Below, one piece after another: positions 52,635-61,081 of a DNA stretch of 64,000 bases (positions are counted from its first letter, which is position 1; every line of letters starts with the position of its first letter). The translations under genes and the position numbers were made by a program. The notes under the pieces were generated by a model. The model ran no database searches and had not been told where the DNA came from. It worked only from the letters and a program-made list of their open reading frames with translations. Source of the stretch: Nibrella saemangeumensis. Its GTDB lineage: Bacteria; Bacteroidota; Bacteroidia; Cytophagales; Spirosomataceae. The stretch spans positions 248,001-312,000 of the forward strand of contig NZ_BAABHD010000022.1 of the NCBI RefSeq assembly GCF_039541915.1. Direction: 5' to 3'.

Positions 52635-55600
52635 TTAGAACGTGATATTGACACCCATGACGTATGTACGCGTTTTCGGATAGGCCGCAAAGTCGACACC
52701 CGGGGTCAGCGGGTTAAACCGGCGGGCGTTTACCTCCGGATCGAAGCCGGAATAGTTCGTCAGCGTAGCCAGGTTGTTGATCGTCCCAAAGAATCGGGCG
52801 TTCTGCATCTTTACTTTATTGATCAGCGTTTTCGGCAGGGAGTAACCCAGCGTTACGTTATTGATCCGCAGGAACGAGCCGTCTTCAATGGCCCATGAGT
52901 GCAGGTACGGCCGGTTGTTGGTAATGGGCTGCCAGATGCTGGCGTTGGCGTTCAGCGCGGCTAGTTCGGCCGGGTCGGTCACCACCTGCCCCTGTGCGTT
53001 TACAGTCCTCCACCGGTCGGCCATCACATCCAGCATGTTCACATTGCGGTAGAAGCCGGAGGTTAGTTCGATCTTGTTGGCGTTGTAGATGTCGTTGCCG
53101 TACACCCAGTTCATAAATACGCTGAAGTCGAAGTTCTTGTAGGTGAATTGGTTGTTGAAACCACCGATATGCTTCGGGTTGGCATCGCCGATGATCGTCC
53201 GGTCGTCTTCCAGCCGGATTACCCCGTCGCTGTTCAGGTCTTTCAGTTTGATAGTGCCGGGCTGCGGAGCACCGAAGATGGCGGCTGCCGTTGGTACGCC
53301 TTCTTTCAGCGTATACGTGCGGGTGGCCGCGTTGTAGTTGAAGTCATCCACTTTGTAGAAACCATCCGTGACGAAGCCGTACATCTGGCCCACCGGCTGA
53401 CCCACCTTCAGAATGTAGTCGTCGGCTCCGTCGCTGCCTTGCCAGCCTGAGTTGGTCGTTTGCTGCTGCACCGGTCCCAGGTCTTCAACGCGGTTCCTGT
53501 TGAACGAAACGTTGAAGTTGGCAGTCCAGTTGAAGTCACGCGTCCGCATCACGTTGGCGCTTACTTGTAGTTCGACACCCCGGTTTGAGGTAGCACCCAC
53601 GTTCTTGATCTGCGAGGTATAGCCGGAGGTAGACGGGATCGGAAGGTTGACCAGCAGATTTTTCGTCAGGTTGTTGTACACGTCGGCCGACAACTGCACC
53701 CGACCGCTCCACAGGCTCACATCCAGACCAATATTGCGGGAGTAAGTCGTCTCCCACGTCAGGTTCTGCTGTGCCAGCGAGGCCGGTGCAAACGCGGGCA
53801 GCACCGCATCGCCGAGGGCATACTGGCCGCTGGTGTTGTATAACTGCGCGAACAGGAAGTCACTAATCCGGTTGTTACCGGCGGCTCCGTAACTCAGGCG
53901 GAGTTTGGCGTCGTTGACAAACGCCAGGCCCTGCATAAAGTTTTCCTGCGAGAAACGCCACGCCAGCGATGCCGACGGGAAGTAGCCCCACTGATTAGCC
54001 GGTGCGAACTTAGACGAGCCGTCGGCCCGCATCGTGACCGTAGCCAGGTACTTCTTGTCGTAGGCGTAGTTAATCCGCCCAAAGAAGGACAGCAACCGGC
54101 TCTGCGACTCGGAACTGGTCGGCTGCGGCTGCACCGAACCCGGCGGAGGTGAGCCCAGGTTCATGTTGGCCAGCGCCTTCCCGGCAGAAATGTCCGATGG
54201 GAAGTACCGGGTCTCCAGACCCGTAGCGCGTGAACTGGTCTGGTAAATTTCCTGCCCTAATAAGGCGTCGATGTCATGCTTCCCCGCAATACCAGACCGG
54301 TTATACGTCAGCACGTTGGAGTTGTTGATGGTGACGCCGTTGGCGTTCCGGATCATGGCAACGGGTAGCCCAGAGTAGTTGCGGGCGGTACCCGTTACCT
54401 TGCTGTAGAACAGGTCGTCCCGGCTCACGTTGTTGTCGTAACCCGCCGTTACGCGCAGGGACAGACCCGGAATAAACTGGTAGCTGAAATACCCGCTGAT
54501 GTTGGTCGCGTTGGTGTACCGCTTCTGATACTCGGCTTCCGTCAGGATGACCGGATTGCTCAGCCGGGTAGCGTTGTAGTAATCTTCGTCGAAGTCCATA
54601 ACCGATGCGGCACCCCGGCGATTCAGTTCCAGCGGCTGGTACTGAATGGTGTGGCGGAGTCGGTTGTTACCGGCCGACCCGCTGCTGGAGGTACCGGCAC
54701 CGTCGACCCGCTGACCGAGGTAGCGGACCACAAAACCTACTTTGGCCTTGTCGGAAATGGTATGGTCTAATTTGAAGTTGGCCAGTTTCCGGTCAAACGC
54801 CGACTGCAGCATCACGCCTTCTTCGGTGTTGCTGGTCAGACTCAGGTTGTAACTGGTGGTCCGGTTACCGCCGTTGATGGAGATATTATGGTTCTGGTAA
54901 GCGGCTTTCCGGCCGAAGATCTCATCCTGCCAGTTGATAAACGGGGCATTGCGGTAGTTGGACAGTGTATCCCAGGAGGAACCGTACTGGTTGGCAAAGC
55001 TGGTACTGTCGGTAGCGTTATTACGGGTTTTTTCGTACTGGTAGAGCACGTAATCGTACGGCTTCAGCACGCCCAGGTTTTTGAGGTTCTCCCGGAAGCC
55101 AAACGAGCCGTTATAGTTGACGGTGGTGCGGCTGTTGGTCTTTCCCGATTTGGTGGTGATGATGATAACTCCGTTCGCACCCCGTGCGCCGTAGATGGCG
55201 GTTGCCGACGCATCTTTCAGGACGTCGATGGTTTCTATATCCTGCGGGTTCAGGGTGTTGAGCGCGTTTTCTAACTGAATACCGTCTACTACATAGATCG
55301 GCGAGTTATCCTGCGTAATGGAGTTGCCCCCGCGTACGCGGATGCGGATATCGGCACCCGGTCCACCTTCGGAGGTCGTGACCTGCACCCCCGCCAGCCG
55401 GCCCGTAATGGCTTCGGCGGCATTGGTGATGGGGATATCCCGTAACTGTTTGGACCCCACCGACGATACTGATCCGGTCAGGTCCCGGCGATTTACGGTT
55501 CCGTAGCCAATCACAACTACCTCATTCAGCGTCTTTTCGTCGGGGCTCAGCGTAATATCAACCGCGCTGCGGTTGCCAACGGCTACCTCCTGGGGCGTAT

Positions 55601-55841
55601 AGCCGATAAAGCTGAACGTCAGCGTAATGTTGCCGCGCTCGGGAACACGGAGCGTGTACTTGCCGTCGGCGTCGGTCGACGTACCAGTGGAGGTGCCTTT
55701 CAGAACGATGCTGACACCGGGGAGGGTTCCGCCGGAGCCGCCGTCTTTTACCTGACCCGTGATCGTCCGGGCCTGCTGGGCGTAGACAACGACAACGCAG
55801 CCAAGTAGGAGCAGGGTGAGAAATAGTTGTTTAATTTTCAT
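52635..55841 (-). CDS. SusC/RagA TonB-linked receptor of the pectin locus
   Basis: This is a complete 1068-aa outer-membrane importer. It has a signal peptide (LFLTLLLLGCVVVVYAQ), then directly a carboxypeptidase-regulatory-like domain (ITGQVKDGGSGGTLPGVSIVL) with no STN domain, then the junction LNEVVVIGYGT, a plug (IRIRVRGGNSI, YVVDGIQLE) and a barrel ending YVMGVNITF. Unlike the receptor at the start of the window, it should not signal through a FecR pathway, because STN is missing. It is the first gene of the minus-strand pectin operon, with an AT-rich 330-base region in front. Confidence 0.95.
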   Translation of the reverse strand: MKIKQLFLTLLLLGCVVVVYAQQARTITGQVKDGGSGGTLPGVSIVLKGTSTGTSTDADGKYTLRVPERGNITLTFSFIGYTPQEVAVGNRSAVDITLSPDEKTLNEVVVIGYGTVNRRDLTGSVSSVGSKQLRDIPITNAAEAITGRLAGVQVTTSEGGPGADIRIRVRGGNSITQDNSPIYVVDGIQLENALNTLNPQDIETIDVLKDASATAIYGARGANGVIIITTKSGKTNSRTTVNYNGSFGFRENLKNLGVLKPYDYVLYQYEKTRNNATDSTSFANQYGSSWDTLSNYRNAPFINWQDEIFGRKAAYQNHNISINGGNRTTSYNLSLTSNTEEGVMLQSAFDRKLANFKLDHTISDKAKVGFVVRYLGQRVDGAGTSSSGSAGNNRLRHTIQYQPLELNRRGAASVMDFDEDYYNATRLSNPVILTEAEYQKRYTNATNISGYFSYQFIPGLSLRVTAGYDNNVSRDDLFYSKVTGTARNYSGLPVAMIRNANGVTINNSNVLTYNRSGIAGKHDIDALLGQEIYQTSSRATGLETRYFPSDISAGKALANMNLGSPPPGSVQPQPTSSESQSRLLSFFGRINYAYDKKYLATVTMRADGSSKFAPANQWGYFPSASLAWRFSQENFMQGLAFVNDAKLRLSYGAAGNNRISDFLFAQLYNTSGQYALGDAVLPAFAPASLAQQNLTWETTYSRNIGLDVSLWSGRVQLSADVYNNLTKNLLVNLPIPSTSGYTSQIKNVGATSNRGVELQVSANVMRTRDFNWTANFNVSFNRNRVEDLGPVQQQTTNSGWQGSDGADDYILKVGQPVGQMYGFVTDGFYKVDDFNYNAATRTYTLKEGVPTAAAIFGAPQPGTIKLKDLNSDGVIRLEDDRTIIGDANPKHIGGFNNQFTYKNFDFSVFMNWVYGNDIYNANKIELTSGFYRNVNMLDVMADRWRTVNAQGQVVTDPAELAALNANASIWQPITNNRPYLHSWAIEDGSFLRINNVTLGYSLPKTLINKVKMQNARFFGTINNLATLTNYSGFDPEVNARRFNPLTPGVDFAAYPKTRTYVMGVNITF

Positions 55842-56170
55842 AAGGTAGAACGTAAACAGTTAGACATAATCAGATCAAACTGTAATAGAAATTTTTTAAG
55901 ATATAATAGGTTGGTTGTTGTTGCTGGTATAAGGAAGTACCGCTATGAAGCTATAGACGTATTTTGGAGGGAGCAAGCAAAATACAGACTCTTTTTACGC
56001 AATCGTTACCGGGAACGTTGTCATTCGGTACAATTTCGAGTAGGTGTTGTAACGTGCCGGGAAAATGGCTGGCAAGAAGGTAGGGTTAGACGATAGATAG
56101 CGCCTGGCTGACTTACAATTATTTTTTGGACAAAAGGTAGAATGCTTTAGCGGAAAGCAGAGGGAATAGG
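55842..56170. other. Intergenic region upstream of the pectin SusC gene
   Basis: About 330 AT-rich bases with no gene I can support. The 89-aa open frame here resembles no protein and overlaps the SusC start. The region should hold the pectin operon promoter, but no box pair with good spacing stood out. Confidence 0.6.
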
Positions 56171-57775
56171 TTACTCCGACAGCAGGCGCAGGTAAACGCC
56201 GTTGGTCCAGCCGAAGCCGTCCTGGTTCGGGTAGTTGCCGCCCCCGGCCAGTAAGGTGGTATCTACGACGTTGTATTTCTCCATCATCTTGCCCGTTTCT
56301 TTGTAGACCTTATCGTTCAGGGCCAGCCAGCGGCTGCGAACTTCCCGCGCCGTTTCGGTGAAGCCATAGTTCGTCAGGCCCCGGTACGCCATCCACTGCA
56401 ACGGTGCCCAGCCGTTGGGCGCATCCCACTGCTGGCCGGAGTTAACCAGCGTAGTAACGAGTCCACCGGGCTGCAAAAATTCATGCCGGAGCCGTTGGTG
56501 TACATGATTGGCCTGTTCCTCGGTAGCGATCCTGAAGAACAGCGGATACACGGCGGCTACCGTTAGTGAAGAAGTTGGCTGGCTGGTAGCGTGCTCATAG
56601 TCCGCGAAGAAATTAGTGTCAGTATTCCAGAACACAGTCTGAATAAGACGCTTCCGTTCTTCGGCAGCCTGCTCAAACTGGTCGGCTTTGTCCGGATTGC
56701 TCGTTTGACTGAAGGCAGTAGCCAGCGTGAGTTCCAGATAATACAGCAGGCAGTTGAGGTCTACCGGCACCAGATCGGCCGCCCGAATGGTAGTCATGGA
56801 TTTCCCGTCGGCAAACCAGCGGCTGCTGAAGTCCCAGCCCGATTCGCACGCAGCCCGGTTGTGGCCATAAAATACTTCTGTTGGCATGCCCAACTCCTGG
56901 GCCTGTTGTTGAGCAGGTACTTCTTTGGGGTAGGCTTCGGGCCTTGGTGTTCCCTTCGGATCCCAATGGCGGTTCAGCACCGAGCCGTCCGGCAGTTGTA
57001 CCACCCGCCGACAGACAGGGTTTTCGGCTGAAAGCTGGTCGTGGCCGCTCATCCAGAACTCGTATTCCTGTTCCAGTTGGGGCAAGTACTTTGTCAGTAT
57101 GTTGCGTCCATCAACCTCGGCCAGCAACTGCACCATCAGGGCAAAGAAGGGCGGCTGCGACCGGCTCAGAAAGTACGTTCTATTACCATTGGGTATAAAA
57201 CCATACAGGTCGATCAGGTAGGCAAAGTTGTTGACCATACTCCGGATCAGGCTAACCCGCCCCGACTGCTGCAGGCCGAGCATGGTAAAGTAGCTGTCCC
57301 AGTAAAATATTTCCCGGAAGCGCCCGCCGGGAACTATATAGGGGTAAGGCAGAGCCAGCCGCGAGCTTCCTTCTACGTCTGGATCGGGTGGGCGGGTCAG
57401 GTGGTCCCATAGCCGTTCGATATGCTCGGCGGTGGAGATGGACCGGTCGCTGACGTAGTCCGACGCCGGCTGGCTGGGGAGGGTGAAGTGTTGATGAACA
57501 AACGCCGATAAATCAAAGTCGGGTTTTGCTTTCTGCTCGTTGTACAGGGTTACAATATCGGCCGGGGCCATCATCGGAACACTGTCTACAAAGGTTTTAG
57601 TATCACCCAAGACCCGGCTTTGCTGAACAGCCTCGAATAAAGGCCCGTAGAGTTCGTCGGGCGTAGGCGTATAAAGTGACTGGATTATCATGCCGTCTTG
57701 TAAGGGTAACCAGGCAGGCGTACGTTCCGCTGCTTTCTGACAATAAACCGCCCACTGGTTTGGATGTTCATTCAC
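56171..57775 (-). CDS. Trehalase (GH37 family)
   Basis: This is a 534-aa alpha,alpha-trehalase that splits trehalose into two glucose units. Signature 1 is PGGRFREIFYWDSYFTMLGL, with the catalytic Asp in WDSY. Signature 2 is QWDAPNGWAPLQWMA, and DGFGWTNGVYL near the end is also typical. It has no signal peptide, so the enzyme is probably cytoplasmic. It is single and not clearly tied to the pectin locus. A terminator lies in front of it, between it and the lipoprotein gene. Confidence 0.94.
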   Translation of the reverse strand: MNEHPNQWAVYCQKAAERTPAWLPLQDGMIIQSLYTPTPDELYGPLFEAVQQSRVLGDTKTFVDSVPMMAPADIVTLYNEQKAKPDFDLSAFVHQHFTLPSQPASDYVSDRSISTAEHIERLWDHLTRPPDPDVEGSSRLALPYPYIVPGGRFREIFYWDSYFTMLGLQQSGRVSLIRSMVNNFAYLIDLYGFIPNGNRTYFLSRSQPPFFALMVQLLAEVDGRNILTKYLPQLEQEYEFWMSGHDQLSAENPVCRRVVQLPDGSVLNRHWDPKGTPRPEAYPKEVPAQQQAQELGMPTEVFYGHNRAACESGWDFSSRWFADGKSMTTIRAADLVPVDLNCLLYYLELTLATAFSQTSNPDKADQFEQAAEERKRLIQTVFWNTDTNFFADYEHATSQPTSSLTVAAVYPLFFRIATEEQANHVHQRLRHEFLQPGGLVTTLVNSGQQWDAPNGWAPLQWMAYRGLTNYGFTETAREVRSRWLALNDKVYKETGKMMEKYNVVDTTLLAGGGNYPNQDGFGWTNGVYLRLLSE

Positions 57776-57785
57776 CCGGAAAAGA

Positions 57786-57816
57786 AAAGGTGAGCCGTAT
57801 TGCGGCTCACCTTTTC
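57786..57816. terminator. Terminator between lipoprotein and trehalase genes
   Basis: AAAAGGTGAGCCG (57786-57798) pairs with CGGCTCACCTTTT (57804-57816), with a 5-base loop. It ends the minus-strand lipoprotein transcript. Confidence 0.85.
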
Positions 57817-57860
57817 AACTACCAAACAGTTTCTCTCCGTTTCTTTTCAGAATCTGCTGC

Positions 57861-58394
57861 TTACCAGCTCGTCGCCTTCAGGGTCATGGCCTGCGTGTCA
57901 GACGGTGTATCTTTGATCAATAGTTTCTTCTGGCCGTTTTGTACAACTACTTCGTAGTAGAATGTACCCCCTTTTAGTTCGCTCTGTTTTGCATCACGCT
58001 TGAAATTTTTGCTAGGTGCGCAGGAGTAGTTACCCCGGTAATTACCCGATTTGGGCGTTAGCGTAAACGTCTGCTCATCTTCGTCAAACTTCACCTTGCC
58101 TTTGATGTACGTATAGGCTTCGGTGCGGCAGTTGTAGCTTGTGGTGGCGTTGATGACGTACTGTTCGTACTCGCCGTTCGGCTTGAAATCAAACACGACT
58201 GATTGCTCATAGGGATTGCCAGCGTATTGGCCTTCCTTCCAGAAGTTACTCATTGAGAACGTACCCCACATCCATTTGCCCGATACGTCGCCGGGTACTT
58301 TACTCTGGATGGCAGGTTCAATCTGGTTGTCTGGATTCGTGCAGGCAGTAGCCAGGAATGACAGCGTAAGCAGTGATAGAATTAACTTTTTCAT
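57861..58394 (-). CDS. Uncharacterised lipoprotein (177 aa), lipocalin-like pattern
   Basis: I do not recognise the family. It has a lipoprotein signal ending LSFLATAC (Cys18). The mature part reads as a beta-rich domain: GDVSGKWMWGTFSM, SVVFDFKPNGEYEQYVI, YTYIKGKVKFDEDEQTFTL and GTFYYEVVVQNGQKKLLIKD. This order (G.W, strand with PNGEYE, strand ending in TL) is like small lipocalin/DUF-type lipoproteins of Bacteroidota. It sits 39 bases after a membrane-protein gene on the same strand. Confidence 0.75.
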   Translation of the reverse strand: MKKLILSLLTLSFLATACTNPDNQIEPAIQSKVPGDVSGKWMWGTFSMSNFWKEGQYAGNPYEQSVVFDFKPNGEYEQYVINATTSYNCRTEAYTYIKGKVKFDEDEQTFTLTPKSGNYRGNYSCAPSKNFKRDAKQSELKGGTFYYEVVVQNGQKKLLIKDTPSDTQAMTLKATSW

Positions 58395-58433
58395 GGTTGT
58401 GTGGATAGAATTGTGGTTGAAAAAAAGAGGTAA

Positions 58434-59018
58434 TTAATAGGCTTGATAAATCAGGCGGCCGGTGGTTGCCTGCTTCAGGTTCGACTCGATCAGGACGCTG
58501 ATGGCCAGCAGGCTCCAGGCGATAGCCGAGTAAAAACTACTGATGGTACCCACGGTGCCCACGCGACCCAGGGTGATCATCAGGACAAGCATGGTTGGTA
58601 ACCATAGCCCGACGAAGAGGGGAACGTACCGACGCCAGCCTGATAAACCTTTTTTGACAATAACGGTAATCCCAATGACCAGCATAAGCAGGTTGCTGAT
58701 GGGCCAGAATGCATCGAGTATGATAAACAAGAGGGGTCTGTCACCGGGGAAGAGGCCGGCATACACGTTCGAGAAATTGGCCAGAATCAGCGAACCAATC
58801 GCAATCTTCAGAATGGCTTTGCCGAAACGGCTGCTACCGGTCGCCTGAAGCCGCTGCATGACAAGAAGGCTACAAATCCAGGCCGACATGTACACGATCC
58901 CCCAGACTCCGTAGAACCAGGTGTTCTTCAACTGAGGATAAACACTTTCGAGGTATGAGCAAATGCCCAATGTGGGGGCTCCAATGAGGGCAAGTAGCCC
59001 TAGAACGCGGTTGTTCAT
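58434..59018 (-). CDS. Uncharacterised multi-pass membrane protein (194 aa)
   Basis: I do not recognise the family. About six hydrophobic segments can be seen (for example VLGLLALIGAPTLGICSYL, WFYGVWGIVYMSAWICSLLVM, ILKIAIGSLILANFSNVYAGL, ISNLLMLVIGITVIV, YVPLFVGLWLPTMLVLMITLG and SAIAWSLLAISVLI). There are no catalytic motifs. It lies downstream of the LytTR/kinase pair on the same strand, 131 bases after the regulator's stop, so regulation by that system is possible but not shown. Confidence 0.78.
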   Translation of the reverse strand: MNNRVLGLLALIGAPTLGICSYLESVYPQLKNTWFYGVWGIVYMSAWICSLLVMQRLQATGSSRFGKAILKIAIGSLILANFSNVYAGLFPGDRPLLFIILDAFWPISNLLMLVIGITVIVKKGLSGWRRYVPLFVGLWLPTMLVLMITLGRVGTVGTISSFYSAIAWSLLAISVLIESNLKQATTGRLIYQAY

Positions 59019-59095
59019 TGTTGTTTTTGTTTGTGGTGTGAATAGATGTATTGAAAAAAGGGTATTGACGAATTCAAGACCGGGCTAAAGCCGCA

Positions 59096-59140
59096 GTGGC
59101 GGACCACCGGGTGGCGGACCACCGGGTGGCGGACCACCGG
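59096..59140. repeat. Exact 15-bp tandem repeat, three copies
   Basis: GTGGCGGACCACCGG is repeated three times without change, starting at 59096, 59111 and 59126. Each unit can form a small GGTGG/CCACC hairpin. It lies 10 bases beyond the minus-strand stop of the LytTR gene. On the minus strand one frame reads Pro-Gly-Gly-Pro-Pro three times. Confidence 0.9.
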
Positions 59141-59149
59141 GGGCCGTTC

Positions 59150-59926
59150 TCAGCCGCCCAGCCATTCTTTAAAATCACGGGCGCGGTCGCGGCTCACGTA
59201 CAGGGCTTCGTCGGAAGCGGGCTTCAGCGTTACCTTTAGCTTGCCGTTCAGGTGAACGTATACCGCTCCGATAGCTCTCCGGTCAACCAGGTGCTGGCGG
59301 CTTGCCCGGAAGAACTGTTTGGTATCAACCTGATCCTCCACATCATCCAGTGAGAAGTCGAGCGGGAAATACCGGTTGTCGTGGGTTTTCAGAAACGTTA
59401 CCCGGTCTTCGCTGTAGAAGTAGGCCACCTCGCCGATGCCGATGGAGATCAGCCGCTGCCCCTGCCGTACCAGAAAATGCTCGCGGTGCGTAATGGGAGC
59501 CGGTGCTGACGAACGACGTAACTCCTGAATCAGCGACTCTACATTGAGCGCCGGGGCCGCCTGGAACATACTGCGCAGTTGCCGGAATTTGGCGATGCTT
59601 TTCTGCAGGTCATCTTTCTGGATGGGCTTCAGCAGGTAGTCGATGCTGTGTACCCGGAACGCCTGGAGGGCGTACTCGTCGTAGGCCGTCGTGAAGATGA
59701 CCGGGCAGGTTACCTCGACCTCCTGAAAGATCTCGAAGCTTTGCCCATCTACCAGTTCAATATCCAGCAGGATCAGATCCGGCATTGGCCGGGTTTGCAG
59801 AAATTCCACCGTATCCTCAATGCTGTCGGTGCAGCCGACAATCTGCGCGTCGGGTGCCGTTTGCTGCACCAGTTCCTGAATGCGCTCGGCTGCTACTACC
59901 TCGTCTTCGACAATTAATACCTTCAT
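59150..59926 (-). CDS. LytTR family response regulator
   Basis: This is a 258-aa DNA-binding regulator. The receiver domain (residues 1-120) has the phosphoacceptor Asp55 in LILLDIELVDG, acidic pocket EDE (residues 7-9), and a Thr and Lys in FTTAYDEYALQ and YLLKPIQKDDL. A linker leads to a C-terminal LytTR domain (about 145-258) with REHFLVRQGQRLISIGIGEVAYF, KTHDNRYFPLDFSL and FFRASRQHLVDRRAIGAVY. Its start overlaps the end of the kinase gene by 4 bases (59923-59926), so the two form a coupled pair. LytTR proteins bind direct repeats about 21 bases apart, a pattern found upstream of this pair. Confidence 0.94.
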   Translation of the reverse strand: MKVLIVEDEVVAAERIQELVQQTAPDAQIVGCTDSIEDTVEFLQTRPMPDLILLDIELVDGQSFEIFQEVEVTCPVIFTTAYDEYALQAFRVHSIDYLLKPIQKDDLQKSIAKFRQLRSMFQAAPALNVESLIQELRRSSAPAPITHREHFLVRQGQRLISIGIGEVAYFYSEDRVTFLKTHDNRYFPLDFSLDDVEDQVDTKQFFRASRQHLVDRRAIGAVYVHLNGKLKVTLKPASDEALYVSRDRARDFKEWLGG

Positions 59927-60954
59927 GGCGTGGTCACTTGAATTAAGGGTATCTTTACGTTGAAACGCTTGGGCTCTTCCGTGACGACAATGTCGGGCTG
60001 GTTGAGCAGTTTATATTTGGTGGCGATGTTGGATAGTCCCATGCCGTTGGTTGGCACCGCTACCCGCTTCCGCTGAATGTTGTTCGTTACCACGAGCCAC
60101 CGGTTCTGCTCGATCAGAACGTTCACCTGCAGTGGCTTCCGCACCGAAACCTGGTTGTGCTTCACCGCATTTTCTACCAGAATCTGGAGGGTCAGCGGTG
60201 GAATCAGCGTGTCCAGACAACCATCCGCCACATCTACGTTCAGCGCTATGCCGTTGCCGAAGCGGGTTTGCAGCAGGAAGAAGTAAGCCTGGGTGAACTC
60301 CAGTTCGCTGGTCAGCGAAATCAGCTCCTTCTCGTTACTCTGCAAGAGGTACCGGTACACTTTCGATAGCTCTGCGATGAACTTCACCGCCTGATCCGAA
60401 TCCTTTTCCACGAGTGCCGTCAGCGTGTTAAGGCTGTTGAACAGAAAGTGTGGTTTTACCTGATTTTTCAGCGAATCGAGCTGGCTGATCAAGTTGGCTT
60501 TCTTCAGTTGCTCCGCTTCCTGATTGGCTTTCTGCCAGGCTTCAATGAACAGCAGCATTTTGTAAAAAGCCGCCACCAGTGTACTGTACAGAAGTGTATC
60601 CAGCAAGCCGTACAGCATAAAGCTGATCGGCGTGGGGTTATCCAGATGCGTTACCTCATACGCGAACCGATGCACACTGAACAGTGCCGTGGTGACCAGC
60701 AGCAGCGTCAGCGCTTCCGCCGTAAACCGACGCCGGGAAAGCTGCTCTGTCGGGTACCGTCGCTGGAAGTACACCACTACCAGCCGGCTGGATTCCCAGA
60801 TAATCACGGAGGCCAGGAGAATGTGGTCCAGCAGACCCAGCAACGGAGCTGTTTCTTCGCCCCCGGCCCTTGCCGCCTGCATCAGCCCAAACCGGTGGAT
60901 GGCAATCACCAGGATGCCTATCAGTCGGATTCGGAAATCGGTGGCAAGTTTCAC
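59923..60954 (-). CDS. LytS-type sensor histidine kinase (paired with the LytTR regulator)
   Basis: This is a 343-aa membrane kinase. About four membrane helices occupy residues 8-140, with no extra sensory domain. A short coiled linker (QEAEQLKKANLISQLDSLK) leads to the His_kinase domain with the phosphoacceptor His169 in NQVKPHFLFNSLNTL, then a degenerate HATPase part (PPLTLQILVENAVKHN and NGMGLSNIATKY). Its end overlaps the regulator gene by 4 bases, marking it as the cognate kinase. Upstream of its ATG lie a promoter-like sequence and a phased repeat array. Confidence 0.92.
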   Translation of the reverse strand: MKLATDFRIRLIGILVIAIHRFGLMQAARAGGEETAPLLGLLDHILLASVIIWESSRLVVVYFQRRYPTEQLSRRRFTAEALTLLLVTTALFSVHRFAYEVTHLDNPTPISFMLYGLLDTLLYSTLVAAFYKMLLFIEAWQKANQEAEQLKKANLISQLDSLKNQVKPHFLFNSLNTLTALVEKDSDQAVKFIAELSKVYRYLLQSNEKELISLTSELEFTQAYFFLLQTRFGNGIALNVDVADGCLDTLIPPLTLQILVENAVKHNQVSVRKPLQVNVLIEQNRWLVVTNNIQRKRVAVPTNGMGLSNIATKYKLLNQPDIVVTEEPKRFNVKIPLIQVTTP

Positions 60955-60978
60955 GTTCTTATCTCAGCAGGTACGTTA

Positions 60979-61009
60979 CAAAGTAAACAGATTGATTTTG
61001 GCTGCGAAA
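60979..61009 (-). promoter_or_regulatory. Possible promoter of the kinase-LytTR operon
   Basis: On the minus strand, TTTC (61006-61009), about 18-19 bases, then TTTACTTTG (60979-60987), near to TAnnTTTG. The ATG at 60954 is 24 bases on. The 12-mer array starts 11 bases further upstream. Confidence 0.5.
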
Positions 61010-61020
61010 CAGCCGGTTGC

Positions 61021-61074
61021 CCGACTCGTTGGATGGAGCTACCGACTCGTAGGTATCGGTGCCCGACTCGTCGG
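61021..61074. promoter_or_regulatory. Phased 12-mer array, candidate regulator binding sites
   Basis: CCGACTCGTNGG occurs at 61021, 61042 and 61063: 11 of 12 bases constant, exactly 21 bases apart (two helical turns). The 9-base spacers are unrelated to each other, so this is not a recent simple tandem duplication. Each unit is nearly palindromic (CCGAC..GTNGG; the third is perfect). It sits just upstream of the probable promoter of the kinase-LytTR operon. LytTR sites are typically 9-base direct repeats with 12-13-base spacers, which fits this spacing. Confidence 0.6.
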
Positions 61075-61081
61075 CAATGGG

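Noticed and set aside
55827..56096. 89-codon plus-strand frame upstream of the pectin SusC gene
   Set aside because: It overlaps the SusC start, is Arg/Asn-rich, and resembles no protein.
59096..59140. CRISPR or minisatellite locus
   Set aside because: A direct head-to-tail repeat without spacers and only three units. Recorded as a short tandem repeat.
61021..61074. CRISPR-like spaced repeats
   Set aside because: The repeat is only 12 bases with 9-base spacers, three copies, no cas genes. It fits a binding-site array better.
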